DNA of 64,000 bases from Deinococcus deserti VCD115 (GCF_000020685.1 NC_012526.1:2148001-2212000); one strand, 5' to 3'; shown: positions 8,561-17,960, numbered from the stretch's first letter. Numbers and translations: made by a program. Notes: a model not told the origin generated them from the sequence alone.

Positions 8561-10438
8561 GTGAAGGGCACATCATCATTCCGCAGGCGCCGGCTTCTGA
8601 AGCTGGCGCTGCTTTCCGGCACTTTGCTGCTGACCACGGCGGCGGCCCGTCCGCTGGCCATTGGCGGCGCGCTGCAAAGCGCAAGCGTAGGCACCCGCGT
8701 TATCGGGGGCAATGAGATGCTGGCGGTATGGACCCTCCCGCGCCTTGGGGTCAGCGTCCGCAACGACCCGCTGGACCTGCGGCTGCTGCTCGGAGGCCGC
8801 GAACTGCGCTACTCGCCCGACACCGGCTGGCAGGCCCTGGGGTTTGCCCTGAGCGCACCGCTGCCTGTGCCGCAAATTACCGATGGCAGTCTGTATGTTC
8901 CGCTGCAGGCCCTCCTGGCCCTGAACGTTGGCGTGCTGGCCGACACCCCTGACCTGCTGGACATCAGGGCGCCGGCCAGTGTACCCACCACAACGTTGCC
9001 GCCTACCCGGCCGGCCCCAGGGACTGTAGCGACAACTCCTGTGTCCCCTTCCCCGGCCGCTCCGGCGCCCGTCCCACCGGCCTCTGCGGCTCCTGTGGCC
9101 CCGCCCGCACCGGCCTTCACGCCTGTTGCACGCCTGGATACCGTACGGATCAGCCGGACACTCCACCGCACGGTAGAGGTGCAGCGCGTGGTGCTGGAGC
9201 TGAGTGGGCTGGCGCCGCACAGCGTCACCCGGGAGGCACGCGGCCTGAGGGTGTCGCTGCCTGGCGTGAGCGCCCAGAGCAGCGTCCAGACCCTGCCCTC
9301 TGGCGACACGCTGAGCGTCACCCAGACCGCTACAGGCACCAACGTGGCCCTGGCCACAGGCGGCGGCCGCAGCGAGATCTTTACGCTGGAGAACCCTCAC
9401 CGTGTGGTGATCGACACGACCACCTACACCGACACCCGGGTGCCGCCGCCCATCAACCCCGACCAGCTGCCGACCGGGGTGACCTACCGGCACAGCGGCA
9501 ACCTGCACCTGCTGAGTTTCGACCCGGCACGCTTCCAGGCGCGGGTGGTCAGCGCCCCGCAGGGCCGCGCCATGGACGTGGCCCAGCTGGTCAAGGGGGC
9601 TGGAGCGGTTGCTGGGGTCAACGGCGGGTACTTCGACCCGGCCAGCAGCCTCCCGGTGGATCTGGTGGCTGTCGGGGGCCTGATGACCGCCGGCAGCCTC
9701 GAAAAACGCGCCACCGTAGGCTTTACCGCACAGGGCGAGCCCCTCTTTGGGTACCCCCGGCCCCGCTATGTGCTCAGTGGCTCCTGGGGAACCGTCACCG
9801 TCAATGCTGTGCGCAGCCGGGCCACGCCCAGCCTGCTGACGGCCTTCGTGGGAGACGGACGCACCGCCGTGGGAGCCGATACATTGACCACGCTGTATCT
9901 GCAGCCAGGGGCGACCAGCGTTACTCGGGCGCTGAGCGGCGTTAATACTCCTCCAGCCGGCACACTGGCCTTTACCTTTGACCCGGCCCGGTACCCGCAG
10001 CTGCCACGTGCTGCCGGGCAGCCGCTCAGTGCCGCCCTGAACTGGCAGGCCAGTGACGCCCCCTGGCCTACCGCCCAGGACGCGCTGAGCGCCGGCCCGC
10101 TGCTGCTGCAGGGTGGCCGGGTGGTTCTGAACCCGGCACGCGAGGATTTTGACACCCGGACCAACATCTGGCGGCCGACCCGGCAGGTGGCCTTTGGCAC
10201 GCTGAATGGTCAGCCGACCATTGCGTATCTGGAACACGGCACACCGGAAGCCTTTGCCGCAGCGCTGGCCAGGGCCGGAATGCAGGACGCCGTACGTCTC
10301 GACAGTGGCAGCAGCGCCACCGCATACCTGTCTGGCGGCTACGCCGATCTGGGAGGCTACCTGAATACAGTCTGGAGCCGCCCAGTGCCGAACGCGATCG
10401 TGTTCGTGCCCAAAACGAATACTGCGCGGACGAAGTAG
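8561..10438 (+). CDS. Secreted phosphodiester glycosidase (NAGPA-like) domain protein
   Basis: A 625-residue exported protein. The N-terminus [20 protein letters not shown] is a signal peptide with a twin-arginine-like start. Next come a copper-amine-oxidase-N-like segment (~35-130, ending DLLDIRAP), a Pro/Ala/Thr-rich linker (~130-180), an AMIN-like beta domain (~185-290) and a C-terminal phosphodiester glycosidase domain (~310-620). The last shows [22 protein letters not shown] and [15 protein letters not shown], where most members have LDGGGS. Proteins of this type act at the cell surface on exopolysaccharide or peptidoglycan-linked sugars. The substrate here is unknown. GTG start set by TACACT. 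Confidence 0.82.
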   Translation: MKGTSSFRRRRLLKLALLSGTLLLTTAAARPLAIGGALQSASVGTRVIGGNEMLAVWTLPRLGVSVRNDPLDLRLLLGGRELRYSPDTGWQALGFALSAPLPVPQITDGSLYVPLQALLALNVGVLADTPDLLDIRAPASVPTTTLPPTRPAPGTVATTPVSPSPAAPAPVPPASAAPVAPPAPAFTPVARLDTVRISRTLHRTVEVQRVVLELSGLAPHSVTREARGLRVSLPGVSAQSSVQTLPSGDTLSVTQTATGTNVALATGGGRSEIFTLENPHRVVIDTTTYTDTRVPPPINPDQLPTGVTYRHSGNLHLLSFDPARFQARVVSAPQGRAMDVAQLVKGAGAVAGVNGGYFDPASSLPVDLVAVGGLMTAGSLEKRATVGFTAQGEPLFGYPRPRYVLSGSWGTVTVNAVRSRATPSLLTAFVGDGRTAVGADTLTTLYLQPGATSVTRALSGVNTPPAGTLAFTFDPARYPQLPRAAGQPLSAALNWQASDAPWPTAQDALSAGPLLLQGGRVVLNPAREDFDTRTNIWRPTRQVAFGTLNGQPTIAYLEHGTPEAFAAALARAGMQDAVRLDSGSSATAYLSGGYADLGGYLNTVWSRPVPNAIVFVPKTNTARTK

Positions 10439-10736
10439 AGGGCAGCCTCAGAGCCAGTCTTTTCAGCAGAGCGCTTCTGAACGACAAGTCGCTTCCCCTG
10501 CAGAGGCAGGCGCCCGCAGCATGAGGGTGCTGCCTTCGGGCGCGCCCCCAAATGCCGCCTCGTGCATGCCAGCTGCCTCCTCTATCCCGCCCAGATTCGC
10601 CTGAGCACCAAGTTGCTGGAGTTGAAACGAGCTCCAGAGATGTCGCAGTGTCAACGCCTGTTTGTGCCTGTCCCGCCCGCAGGTCACAGGACAGACAGGC
10701 GCGTTGAGCCATTGCAGAGCCCACCAGGAGCCCTTT
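10439..10736. other. Intergenic stretch without a supported gene
   Basis: GC-rich stretch of about 300 bases between the glycosidase-like gene and the TPR fragment. I see no reading frame with a plausible start and no clear terminator. The region ends with AGGAG just before the TPR fragment ATG. Confidence 0.5.
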
Positions 10737-11069
10737 ATGTCCGACCCTGAGAACCAGAAAATCAGAACTCTGATTGCCAGGGCGGACTCGCTGGTGGTGA
10801 CGGACCCACAGCTGGCCATGACCACGGCTGAGCAGGCCATTGCCCTGGCTCATGACGCCGGTGACCAGGAGGGCTACGGCCAGGGACTGTGCAGCTATGC
10901 GGCCACGCTGTTTTTCCAGTCGAAGTATTCCGAAGCACATCAGGCGTTCAGGGAAGCGCAGCAGGTCGGCGAGGCCCAGGCCGATCAGAGGCTGATGGCA
11001 CGTGCGGTCAATGGTCTGGGCATCACGTCCCCTCAAGGTACGACCCATAAGTCCGCTGTTCACCCCTGA
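10737..11069 (+). pseudogene. Truncated tetratricopeptide-repeat protein (N-terminal fragment)
   Basis: ATG 10737 with AGGAG seven bases upstream opens a 110-residue frame. It shows helical TPR-like sequence (DPQLAMTTAEQAIALAHDAG, then SKYSEAHQAFREAQQVGEAQ and LMARAVNGLGIT). Such N-termini normally lead into several more repeats and often a GGDEF or other signalling domain. Here the repeat pattern stops in mid-repeat exactly where a 19-bp direct repeat begins (11028), and 14 unrelated residues follow. I read it as a gene cut off by a rearrangement. It could still be expressed as a short protein. Confidence 0.6.
11028..11046 (+). repeat. 19-bp direct repeat, copy 1
   Basis: TCCCCTCAAGGTACGACCC occurs here and again at 12023-12041 in the same orientation. 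This copy marks the point where the TPR gene loses its repeat pattern. Confidence 0.8.
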
Positions 11070-11080
11070 TGCTGCCAAGA

Positions 11081-11105
11081 AAAAGCCCGCTTGAAGCGGG
11101 CTTTT
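11081..11105. terminator. Bidirectional intrinsic terminator
   Basis: An 11-bp perfect stem AAAAGCCCGCT / AGCGGGCTTTT with loop TGA and a T-run on either strand. It lies between the TPR fragment and the secreted Gly/Ser protein gene, which is transcribed toward it. Confidence 0.85.
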
Positions 11106-11157
11106 TATCCTTATTGAGCGGTTGTCCTGCTCATGTGATCAAGCTCAGTTGTCGTTG

Positions 11158-11592
11158 TTATTTCGAGCTGGTCGAGCTTCCGCTGGCATTCAAGCCCAGG
11201 TTAAGCACGCTGGTCAGGCCACCCATCAGGCTGCCACTGCTCGGGCCGTTCGAGCTGCTGCTGGCCAGCCCTAACGCGGCACCCAGTGCGGCGTTCGTAC
11301 CCACATTCAGTCGGCTTTCACTGCTGGAGATGCTGCCATCCCCATTTCTGTGGCTGCTCTGGCCACTGGCGCTGACTTCAGCGCTTAACCCTGCGCCCAC
11401 AGCGCCCAGGAGACTGGCATTGCTCTGGCCTCCGTTTTGTCCACTGGAGCTCTGGGCATTCCCACTGAGAACAGTGGTTACGCCTGCACCCACTTTGACA
11501 TCCACATTGCCGCTGCTGCTTGTCTCGGCGGACGCAGCACTAACGCTGAGGGCGAGGGCGGTCAGGGCGGTCATGATCTTGGTCTTGTTCAT
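11158..11592 (-). CDS. Secreted Gly/Ser/Asn-rich low-complexity protein
   Basis: A 144-residue protein with a clean signal peptide (MNKTKIMTALTALALSVSAASA) and a mature part made almost wholly of Ser, Gly, Asn, Ala, Leu and Val. Stretches such as SSSGQNGGQSNASLLGAVGA and AALGAALGLASSSSNG stand out. There is no cysteine and almost no charge. Such sequences suggest an extracellular structural or surface-coating role, but I recognise no family. A strong SD (AGGAGG, seven bases from ATG) supports it. It lies entirely between the two copies of the 19-bp repeat. Function unknown. Confidence 0.65.
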   Translation of the reverse strand: MNKTKIMTALTALALSVSAASAETSSSGNVDVKVGAGVTTVLSGNAQSSSGQNGGQSNASLLGAVGAGLSAEVSASGQSSHRNGDGSISSSESRLNVGTNAALGAALGLASSSSNGPSSGSLMGGLTSVLNLGLNASGSSTSSK

Positions 11593-11998
11593 GGTGGTTC
11601 CTCCTGTGACCTATGGTGCGCGCTGCCGGTGGCGTGACGTTGAGAGAATCAGCCGCCACCTTGGGTGTTGAGCAACCCATGCTCATATATCCAGATGCAT
11701 GAAACCGAGGAAACAGCTTGAAGTGCGTCAAAAGTGCACAGGACAAAGTGATCCGGGTTCCTGAGAAGCCGGTTGAATCGGAGGAGCTACAAAAAAAAGG
11801 GTGATCCAAACGTCGTTAAATTGATACGTGCCTCTTGTATTTGGTCGCACCGCTGGTCTGCACCGCTGGCCGGGACACCGTAGGTAATGAGCGTGTTTTT
11901 AGGCTGCATGAACGCTGCGCGCCCAGCTGGCGCATTTGATACGCCGTTTCCTCTTTTTCTGCTGGCGTCAATCTCTCCTGGAAACAGTCGCCTGACGC
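11593..11998. other. Intergenic stretch upstream of the Gly/Ser gene
   Basis: About 400 bases, AT-richer than the flanks. It presumably holds the promoter of the minus-strand Gly/Ser gene, but I could not place a convincing -10/-35 pair. No gene supported. Confidence 0.4.
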
Positions 11999-12607
11999 TT
12001 ATTCACCGCTACAATTCGTCATTCCCCTCAAGGTACGACCCCGCTTTCCCGAAACCCTCTGCTGGGGCTCCGCCGTTGCCAGCAACTCCAGCAGACGCAC
12101 GTAGGCGTGCGCGGTGACCTGGACGTCACCGAAACTGCGGTGTCGACCGCCCGGCGCGAAATTCAGCCCCAGACGCTCGGCCAGCACGGTCAGGTTATGG
12201 GCACGCTCTTTGGGAAAGGCTCTGCGGGAAAGCTGCACCGTACAGTGCTCGCCTGCCGGGGCCCAGACCATTCCCAGGCGGCGGGCCTGGGCGCGCATAA
12301 ACCCGCAGTCGAATCCCACATTGTGGGCCACCACAGCCGAGTCCCCCACAAACTCCAGGAATTCCGGCAGGACCTCCTCGATTGTTGGTGCGCTGCGGAC
12401 CATCTCGTTGCTGATGCCATGCACCCGCTGGGCATGCCAGGGAATCATCAGGCGCTCGCCTGCGGCGTTGGTGGGCCGGACCAGCGTCTCGTATCTGAGG
12501 TGTTCGTGCACCTGCCCATTCACGACTCGAAGGGCACCGATCTCCACAATCCCGTCCCGTTCCGGGGAGAGGCCGGTGGTTTCCAGGTCGAACACGACAA
12601 CGTTCAC
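11999..12607 (-). CDS. DnaQ-like 3'-5' exonuclease (DEDDh)
   Basis: A 202-residue exonuclease of the DNA polymerase III epsilon / RNase T superfamily. Exo I reads [22 protein letters not shown] at the N-terminus (two acidic residues in FDLET), Exo II is [13 protein letters not shown] near 85, and Exo III is [15 protein letters not shown] near 150 with the DEDDh histidine. The start GTG 12607 is fixed by a TACCCT box six bases upstream, although the frame stays open further. The last 15 or so residues are encoded across the second 19-bp repeat, so the natural C-terminus may have been replaced. It could act in proofreading or repair. Confidence 0.82.
   Translation of the reverse strand: MNVVVFDLETTGLSPERDGIVEIGALRVVNGQVHEHLRYETLVRPTNAAGERLMIPWHAQRVHGISNEMVRSAPTIEEVLPEFLEFVGDSAVVAHNVGFDCGFMRAQARRLGMVWAPAGEHCTVQLSRRAFPKERAHNLTVLAERLGLNFAPGGRHRSFGDVQVTAHAYVRLLELLATAEPQQRVSGKRGRTLRGMTNCSGE
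12023..12041 (+). repeat. 19-bp direct repeat, copy 2
   Basis: Identical to 11028-11046. Here it lies inside the 3' end of the exonuclease gene (minus-strand reading GRTLRG). The two copies enclose 976 bases. Confidence 0.8.
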
Positions 12608-12613
12608 GCCTGC

Positions 12614-12619
12614 AGGGTA
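12614..12619 (-). promoter_or_regulatory. -10 box TACCCT, leaderless promoter of the exonuclease
   Basis: Minus-strand TACCCT, six bases (GCAGGC), then GTG 12607. Confidence 0.65.
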
Positions 12620-12997
12620 GCGCGCAGGAGACGCGCGAGGGGTCTGGAGCAGATCAGCGGACCGGCAACGGCTCGTAGGCGGTCTTGACGGCACCGTTGG
12701 CAAAGGCAGACTGGCAGCTGTGCAGAGACTGACCTCCTGGCGACCTGAGACGCTCCTGTCCTCCAAGCTGACTCTGACCTTCACCGTCCGGCCGTCTTGC
12801 GAGAAAGGGGAAGCCGACGGGGTGTACCGACCAGCAACCACACCTCCTTGTCCGGCAGGTGTGCTCTGACCTCCTGGCCGCTTTGAACAAATCCGGGCTC
12901 GTACCGGATTCATGCGTGGATCTCGGTACGGTGCTCACTCTTGGACTGGACCATCAAATCACTGCGTGCGGCCTTGCCGACCAGCCGAAAGAGAGCT
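12620..12997 (-). other. Intergenic stretch with a possible decayed reading frame
   Basis: Two overlapping minus-strand frames contain protein-like pieces ([17 protein letters not shown] in one, then [18 protein letters not shown] in the next). They could be joined by one frameshift near 12740. This may be the relic of a small gene, but I recognise no family and no start signal. Confidence 0.25.
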
Positions 12998-13903
12998 TCA
13001 GATGCCGGCGGGCATATGCGCCTGCATAAGTGCACTCACCGCGTCCTCCTTGCCCTTGGCTTCCACCTCAATCCAGGGCACGTCGGCATACGCACTGGGC
13101 AACTGCGTAATCAGGTGGCTGTGCCGCCGGTCCTGCGGACCATCGATGCCATTGCTGAGATGCACGACCTGCCATTCGGGCGGCGTCCAGGTATTTCGGG
13201 CAGCCAGCACCCACAGGCGCACGCTGGGGTCTTCCTGATCAGGCAGCCGTTCACGGACCACATGGTGATGGGCGTCAAAGACCAATGGCGTGCCTGTGGC
13301 CTCACACACCGGCAGCAGGTCCTGGGGACCGTAAGCGCGCTCATCATTTTCCAGGCCCAGGCGTGGGCGGACCGATTCCGGCAGGTCGGGGATCAGGGCC
13401 TGCAACTCAGCGGCGCGCCCACCTTTGCCGCCGTGCAGCAGCAGCAGGTTCCACGTACTGCGCTCCAGCCCCAGGCCGTCCATCACCCGGGCGTGGGTGG
13501 TCAGCGCCGCCAGACTGGAGGCCCGGACTTCGGGACGCTCACTGTTCAGCACAATGAACTGTTCAGGATGCATCAGGACGCGAATTCCGGCTGTCCGGAA
13601 CGCTTCCCCCGCCTCGCGCAACGGCCCGGCCAATGAGGAAAGCACGGCCTCGCCCGTGTCGTCCCCTGCAAGGTCGAGCATCGGGAACAGACTGGAGCTC
13701 ATACGGTACAGGCGGATGCCGCGCGCGGCGCAGTAGGCGGCGGCGCCACGCAACCGGGCAATATTGTCGGAGTACAGGTCCAGCAGCTTCGCCTCGCGCT
13801 CCGCCGGGCTCAGCATCCGGTAACGGCTGAGGGTCACGGTCCGGAAGCGCACCTCCGGACCCACCGTGAGGCATACCAGTCCGTAGGCCGGCGCCCCGGT
13901 CAT
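12998..13903 (-). CDS. uvsE: UV damage endonuclease UvsE/UvdE
   Basis: A TIM-barrel endonuclease that nicks DNA 5' of UV photoproducts, part of the alternative excision repair known from Deinococcus radiodurans. The 301-residue sequence shows the family path: [12 protein letters not shown] near 63, [15 protein letters not shown] near 108, [11 protein letters not shown] near 153, [17 protein letters not shown] near 183, VFDAHHHV near 208 and HLSNG near 249. These hold the conserved His, Glu and Asp metal ligands. Its ATG overlaps the stop of the DUF2256 gene (ATGA). The uvsE-DUF2256 pairing suggests linked expression. Confidence 0.93.
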   Translation of the reverse strand: MTGAPAYGLVCLTVGPEVRFRTVTLSRYRMLSPAEREAKLLDLYSDNIARLRGAAAYCAARGIRLYRMSSSLFPMLDLAGDDTGEAVLSSLAGPLREAGEAFRTAGIRVLMHPEQFIVLNSERPEVRASSLAALTTHARVMDGLGLERSTWNLLLLHGGKGGRAAELQALIPDLPESVRPRLGLENDERAYGPQDLLPVCEATGTPLVFDAHHHVVRERLPDQEDPSVRLWVLAARNTWTPPEWQVVHLSNGIDGPQDRRHSHLITQLPSAYADVPWIEVEAKGKEDAVSALMQAHMPAGI

Positions 13904-14085
13904 GCTGGTCTCCGCGCCGCGCGGCGGCAGCGGTCGGAACAGTACCGGACCTGATCCCAGTCACGCGCCCACTTGCGCCGCCAGGTAAACGGCAGCCCGC
14001 ACCCGGCGCAGATCTTGCTGGGCCGCTCAGACGGCCTGCGCCCACCGCCGAAGCTTTTTTCAGGCCATGTGCCCTTCTCAGCCAT
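13900..14085 (-). CDS. DUF2256 small Cys-rich protein
   Basis: A 61-residue basic protein matching DUF2256: [20 protein letters not shown] then [10 protein letters not shown]. The four cysteines (CxxC...CxxxC) suggest a small zinc-binding knuckle. ATG 14085 is preferred over the upstream ATG 14127 because GGAG lies seven bases before it. Its stop overlaps the uvsE start, so the two are co-translated. The DUF has no known function. Position next to uvsE hints at a DNA-repair link, which is inference. Confidence 0.8.
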   Translation of the reverse strand: MAEKGTWPEKSFGGGRRPSERPSKICAGCGLPFTWRRKWARDWDQVRYCSDRCRRAARRPA

Positions 14086-14215
14086 GGGGCCACTCCGGGG
14101 TTCGCTGCGCGTGTCTATGGAGCTCATGTGCCGTGTTACAGGAGGGCTTGTAGGTCAGGACCTGCGGTTCCGGGGCTCCGGACACTTCCAGGGTAGTGAG
14201 GTGTGACAATTTCAC

Positions 14216-14401
14216 CATGAGGTCGGCAGGATGATTTTGCCTCTGCCCTGCACTCCATCCGCTGCCGTGGAACATCTGCTCCAGAGCTGCCGGGCCGTGG
14301 ACGTCTTCCGTGTCCGTACACCGCCAGCGGAACGATCCAACCAGAGCGCGGCCCAGCGTGGTCTTTCCACTATCAGCCACGCCTACTACCACCTGTCTCA
14401 T
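14216..14401 (-). pseudogene. Gluconokinase-like fragment
   Basis: The frame starts MRQVVVGVADSGKTTLGRAL, a gluconate-kinase-type P-loop (usual form GVSGSGKST), followed by DTEDVHGPAALEQM, which resembles the DADDFH...NVAKM segment of GntK. After about 55 residues the resemblance ends and the frame runs on into unrelated sequence. A full GntK is about 165-175 residues, so two thirds are missing or scrambled. I read it as a decayed gluconokinase gene. Confidence 0.55.
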
Positions 14402-14498
14402 GGACTCCAGTCTGCCTCAACCAGGGGATACCTACCGTGGCACGGCCCGCATCTTTCGGCGGACGACCTGGTTCAGAGCTGTGCGAAAGGCTGAAGGT

Positions 14499-15303
14499 AT
14501 GGCTCGGTGGCGAAGCGCGGCGGTCATTCTTGGAGTGTTCGTGAGCCGGCAGCTGCACTGTTGTATCTGCGCTGGTGTGTCTTTGCGCTGATGATCGTTG
14601 GTCTGCTGTGGGCCTCTTCGGCGTGGCCACTGAGCAGTTGGGGGATTGCCCGCTATGACGCCCTGCTGGCGGGATTCTGCTGGCCCAGCTAGGACTGCTC
14701 TGGGCGCGCATCGAGTCCCAGCGCGAGGCAGCTGTGGTGCTAGCTTTCCACGCTCTGGGCTTTGCACTGCTGGTCTTCAAGGTCTGGCTGGGCAGCTGGG
14801 CCTACCCTGAAAAAGCTCACAGCAAAATCCTTGCCGTCCCGCTCTACGCGGGGTTCATGTACGCCAGTGTAGGCAGTGACATGGCGCAGGCATGGCAGCA
14901 GTTCGGGCTGCACCTGTCGGGCCTTCCCAGCTCCGGGTGCAAATCGGGCTGACGGGCGCTGTCTACCTCAATTTCTTTACGCACCACTTCGGGCCCGACC
15001 TGAGGTATGCGCTGACGGTGGTACTGATGGTGGCCTTCCGCCGTGCTCAGGTGAGGTTCAACGTAGCCGGGTATGCCCGGCAGATGCCGCTCCTTATAGC
15101 GTTCGCGCTGATCGGACTCTTCGTATTTATCGCTGAAACCGCAGCCACCTACCTGGGTGCCTGGGTCTATCCACACCAGCAGCAAGGCTGGCAGCCGGTC
15201 CATCCGGGCAAGTGGCTGGCCTGGACCCTGCTGATGGTCGTGGCATTTCTGATCGTTTCAGAGCTCAAAACCTGGGAGGCGCGGCGGGCAGCTGCGCTGA
15301 GCA
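14499..15303 (+). pseudogene. Frameshifted DUF817 membrane protein gene
   Basis: Pieces of one DUF817 (COG3739) protein appear in order in different frames: REPAAALLYLRW...WGIARYDALL (~14541-14690), then ESQREAAVVLAFHALGFALL...YAGFMYASVGSDMAQAWQ (~14694-14940), then GAVYLNFFTHHFGPDLRYAL...GAWVYPHQQQGWQPVHPGKW (~14930-15290). At least two frameshifts separate them. DUF817 proteins are multi-pass membrane proteins of unknown function. The natural C-terminus is nearly reached, and the frame then runs into the recombinase gene at about 15304, the left edge of the genomic island. Confidence 0.75.
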
Positions 15304-15309
15304 CCGACC

Positions 15310-17283
15310 CTAGAGCAGGCGACCAGAATCGGCGGGGTCAGTCTCGGGCGGATCAGGCGCGCGAACCGGCACCCCGCGCGCGTTGAGAGCCTCGCGCAGC
15401 ATGGGAATGTTCTTTAAGGCATGCCCCCGGGTCGTGTTCTCAGGAATCACCCTTTGTAGGTCACTTTCTGCCAAGTTCACCACCAGCTTGATATCAGCGG
15501 TATTCCCCTTACCCAGCGGCGCGTTGAAGTCGGCATAGAACCGAATACCCAGCCTGAACAGCACCGTGTTCACCCCGTCCCAATCACCTGCTTCAACCAG
15601 CCCTCTTAGCTTTGCCAGACCCTCTGCCAGTTCACCAGCCAAACGGGTGACAGTCTCAGGCAGGTAAGCGGTCAGCAAGTCCTCTGGCTTGCCCTCTAAG
15701 GGGCTAGCAGCAGCGCGTCTGGGGGAAGATACCCTGACACCACTGAAGGTACCTTCACGTCCTTTAGAGAGGGAAGTGTGCTGTCTCAATACCCTCTTGA
15801 ATACTAGGTTCAGTGATTCAATCAATTCTTCTGTCACTTCCAGACCAGAAGCCTTCAACATGGCTTCAAGCTTTTCAGCCTTCTGCTTGTGTTCTGCAAT
15901 GATTCTGTTGGATAAGGCAATCTCTTTGTCAAGTTCGGCAAGCTTCTCAGCGTTGGCGGCAATGAAGGCAGCAACGTCTACCCCTTCCATCAATGCCAGC
16001 TTGTTGACGGTGTTAACCAGTTCATCCTTCTTCTTTGCGGCGGAATTCCTGATGCTAATGGCCGACTTGATGCCCGCGTGAAAGTTGACTACTTTTGCCA
16101 CAACCTTAGTCAGTTCCTTGGCGTAGTTCTCAGTCGTGCCAAGCGTAGATGCCTCATCCACGAATTCCAGCAGCTTCTTCGTCAGTTCGGTGTACCTGAA
16201 GGACTTGCCACATTCAGCGCTGCCGTGTTTGCCCGTGTTCCTGTAGCTGGCCTGAATGACCTTCCTGTGACCAGTACAGACCACGATGAAGGTCTTGTAC
16301 TGTTCTCCGTTGCGCTTCAGGGTCTTCTTGGTCTTGAACCTGACCCCTGCCTTTTCTCCGCAATGGCTACAAAACACCAAGCCCTGGTAGGGTCTGGTGC
16401 CGTTGTAGTGGTCATTGTCAGCCTTGGTCTTCAACGTCTGCGCTTCCTTGACCCTGTGGTACAGGTCATCACTGACGACTTTGGGGTAGTGGAAGGTGCG
16501 CGTTTCAACTTCATCAAAGAAGCTGTAAGTCTGCTGAAAGTGTTGCCCGTTGTACTGGTCCAGCAGCTTCAAGGTGTCCCTGAAGAAGTGGTGCGTATAG
16601 GGCTTGCCGCTTCTGGTCCTGTAACCCCTGGCTGAAGCATGGTCAATGGCTTTCTTGATGCTGCGGCAATCGGCAAACACGGTTAGGAAGTCCACCAGGG
16701 CATCTGCTTCAGAAGGGTTGATGACCACCAGCTTGAACTTGTCCTTGCGGCTTTCATCCTGCTTGGAGATGTAGCCATAAGGCAGCTTCATCACTGAAGA
16801 CCCCTTCTTGAACTGGTTGATACGTCCTTCCCAGTTCTTTTCAACGATGCCTTCTCTTTCCATCTCAGCAAAGAAGCTTTCAAACTTCACGTCTTTAGCG
16901 CACTGCCTGTAGGTCTGATACGTCATACCTTTGTCGGCAATAGACACTTTGCCACCAGCGGCGTAAACAGCCATGATGATTTCTTTCAGTACCGCTTGTT
17001 CTCTGGCAATGCGGTCTACTTTCCTGATGACCACATGCTTAATCGTCTTGCTTTCAACGAGGTCCATCAAACTGGACAATATGTCTCTGTCGGCACCCTT
17101 CTTGGTACCGCTAACAGTCTCGTGAAACCAGTGACCTTCCAGCAGTTCCCAGCCCTGGCTAAGGCCATAAGCTTTGCAAGCTTCATACTGCGCTTCTGGA
17201 CTGGTGTTGTCTGCCTGACCTGCGGTAGAAACCCTGGTGTAGACAGCAAATCTATTGGCAAACCCCGCTTCTCTTGCGTCCAT
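15310..17283 (-). CDS. Large serine recombinase (integrase)
   Basis: A 657-residue site-specific recombinase. The N-terminal resolvase domain carries the catalytic serine in YTRVSTAGQ (Ser19), and VVIRKVDRIARE near 85 is the conserved arginine segment. A Recombinase domain follows (~170-290, YGYISKQDESRK...ARGYRTRSGKPYTHHFF). A zinc ribbon comes next (CSHCGE near 305 with later cysteines VVCTGH and SAECGK), then a coiled coil (~400-500, rich in Lys/Glu/Ala). The 3' ~400 bases are GC-rich like the chromosome while the rest is AT-richer, so the tail may be chimeric. SD AGAGAGGTGA precedes ATG 17283. Likely integrates the island. Confidence 0.9.
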   Translation of the reverse strand: MDAREAGFANRFAVYTRVSTAGQADNTSPEAQYEACKAYGLSQGWELLEGHWFHETVSGTKKGADRDILSSLMDLVESKTIKHVVIRKVDRIAREQAVLKEIIMAVYAAGGKVSIADKGMTYQTYRQCAKDVKFESFFAEMEREGIVEKNWEGRINQFKKGSSVMKLPYGYISKQDESRKDKFKLVVINPSEADALVDFLTVFADCRSIKKAIDHASARGYRTRSGKPYTHHFFRDTLKLLDQYNGQHFQQTYSFFDEVETRTFHYPKVVSDDLYHRVKEAQTLKTKADNDHYNGTRPYQGLVFCSHCGEKAGVRFKTKKTLKRNGEQYKTFIVVCTGHRKVIQASYRNTGKHGSAECGKSFRYTELTKKLLEFVDEASTLGTTENYAKELTKVVAKVVNFHAGIKSAISIRNSAAKKKDELVNTVNKLALMEGVDVAAFIAANAEKLAELDKEIALSNRIIAEHKQKAEKLEAMLKASGLEVTEELIESLNLVFKRVLRQHTSLSKGREGTFSGVRVSSPRRAAASPLEGKPEDLLTAYLPETVTRLAGELAEGLAKLRGLVEAGDWDGVNTVLFRLGIRFYADFNAPLGKGNTADIKLVVNLAESDLQRVIPENTTRGHALKNIPMLREALNARGVPVRAPDPPETDPADSGRLL

Positions 17284-17467
17284 GTGTTCACCTCTCTACC
17301 CCGCTTCCAGACGGTGCAGGTAACCATCTTACGTGTATGGTGTTTTGTCGAAACCCTTCACAGCCTGTTCTGCCTGTCTCACTGGCTATGTGTAATTTGT
17401 CTTGTTGATTTAGTTGCATGGGTGTCCTGGTAATAGGTGTATTCCCTGCCTGGGTGGGTGGCAGGGC

Positions 17468-17473
17468 TAGACT
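17468..17473 (+). promoter_or_regulatory. -10 box TAGACT, leaderless promoter
   Basis: TAGACT, six bases (GGTTAG), then GTG 17480. Confidence 0.65.
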
Positions 17474-17479
17474 GGTTAG

Positions 17480-17944
17480 GTGGATAAAGTTTTGGCTGGC
17501 CTGATGGTCCTTGCCTTTAGTGGGGGAAGCGTGGAAGCTGTTCGGCTTTCCTCTATGACTAAGGATAAGTTGTGTATTGAACCTGTGACTTTCTTTAAAC
17601 AAATGGATGACGAAGAACGGGTAGAGGAATATTATGAACTTGATGTTGCTTACATCCAAGACCTGAAGAAAGAAGGTTTCGCCATCGGTAGAAAGTGTAA
17701 GTACATTGTAGAAACAGAGATTGAAACCATCGGTTACCCTGGTACTGCATCATCACTTATTCAATTGACCAGTGATGTGATGGTTGTTTCTGCTGCTGAA
17801 ACAGAAGGGATTCTTATCTATAGAAAGATAGAAGTAGTGAAAGGTGACATAAAGTTAAATATCCTGCTGAAGAAGATGGAAGCAATGACAGCGGCGAACT
17901 TAGCAGACTTTTTTACAGACTGGAAACTAGTCAACAGAAAGTAA
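17480..17944 (+). CDS. Exported protein of unknown function, paralogue of the 18866-19327 product
   Basis: A 154-residue protein with signal peptide (MDKVLAGLMVLAFSGGSVEA) and a mature domain of about 134 residues. It shares a layout with the minus-strand gene ending at 18866. After the signal comes VRLSSMTKDKLCIE (there VNLSELKAEDICIR). Next is a basic stretch, LKKEGFAIGRKCKYIVETEIE (there LKRLGFMVYDN...KCGYALFQEVE), and the C-terminus FFTDWKLVNRK (there FFIRDWKSSRK). Two cysteines are at matching places, so a disulfide is plausible. No known family recognised. Starts with GTG and no leader, and ends at the hairpin at 17961. Confidence 0.7.
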   Translation: MDKVLAGLMVLAFSGGSVEAVRLSSMTKDKLCIEPVTFFKQMDDEERVEEYYELDVAYIQDLKKEGFAIGRKCKYIVETEIETIGYPGTASSLIQLTSDVMVVSAAETEGILIYRKIEVVKGDIKLNILLKKMEAMTAANLADFFTDWKLVNRK

Positions 17945-17960
17945 GACCTGTACCAACACA

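Noticed and set aside
8576..10237. A 553-codon open frame on the minus strand opposite the glycosidase-like gene.
   Set aside because: GC-rich coding DNA often leaves the opposite strand open. The product is low-complexity Arg/Gly/Gln-rich with no motif, whereas the plus-strand frame has a signal peptide and domain motifs.
11047..12022. The 976 bases between the 19-bp repeats as an insertion sequence.
   Set aside because: No transposase and no inverted terminal repeats were found; 19 bp is too long for a usual target duplication.
12608..12913. About 100 extra N-terminal codons for the DnaQ-like exonuclease.
   Set aside because: The exonuclease motif I begins right after GTG 12607, which has its own -10 box. 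The upstream codons are low-complexity.
12600..14130. Radiation/desiccation response palindrome (RDRM) upstream of uvsE or other repair genes.
   Set aside because: I looked for the TTATG...CATAA palindrome near uvsE and elsewhere in the window and did not see a convincing match.
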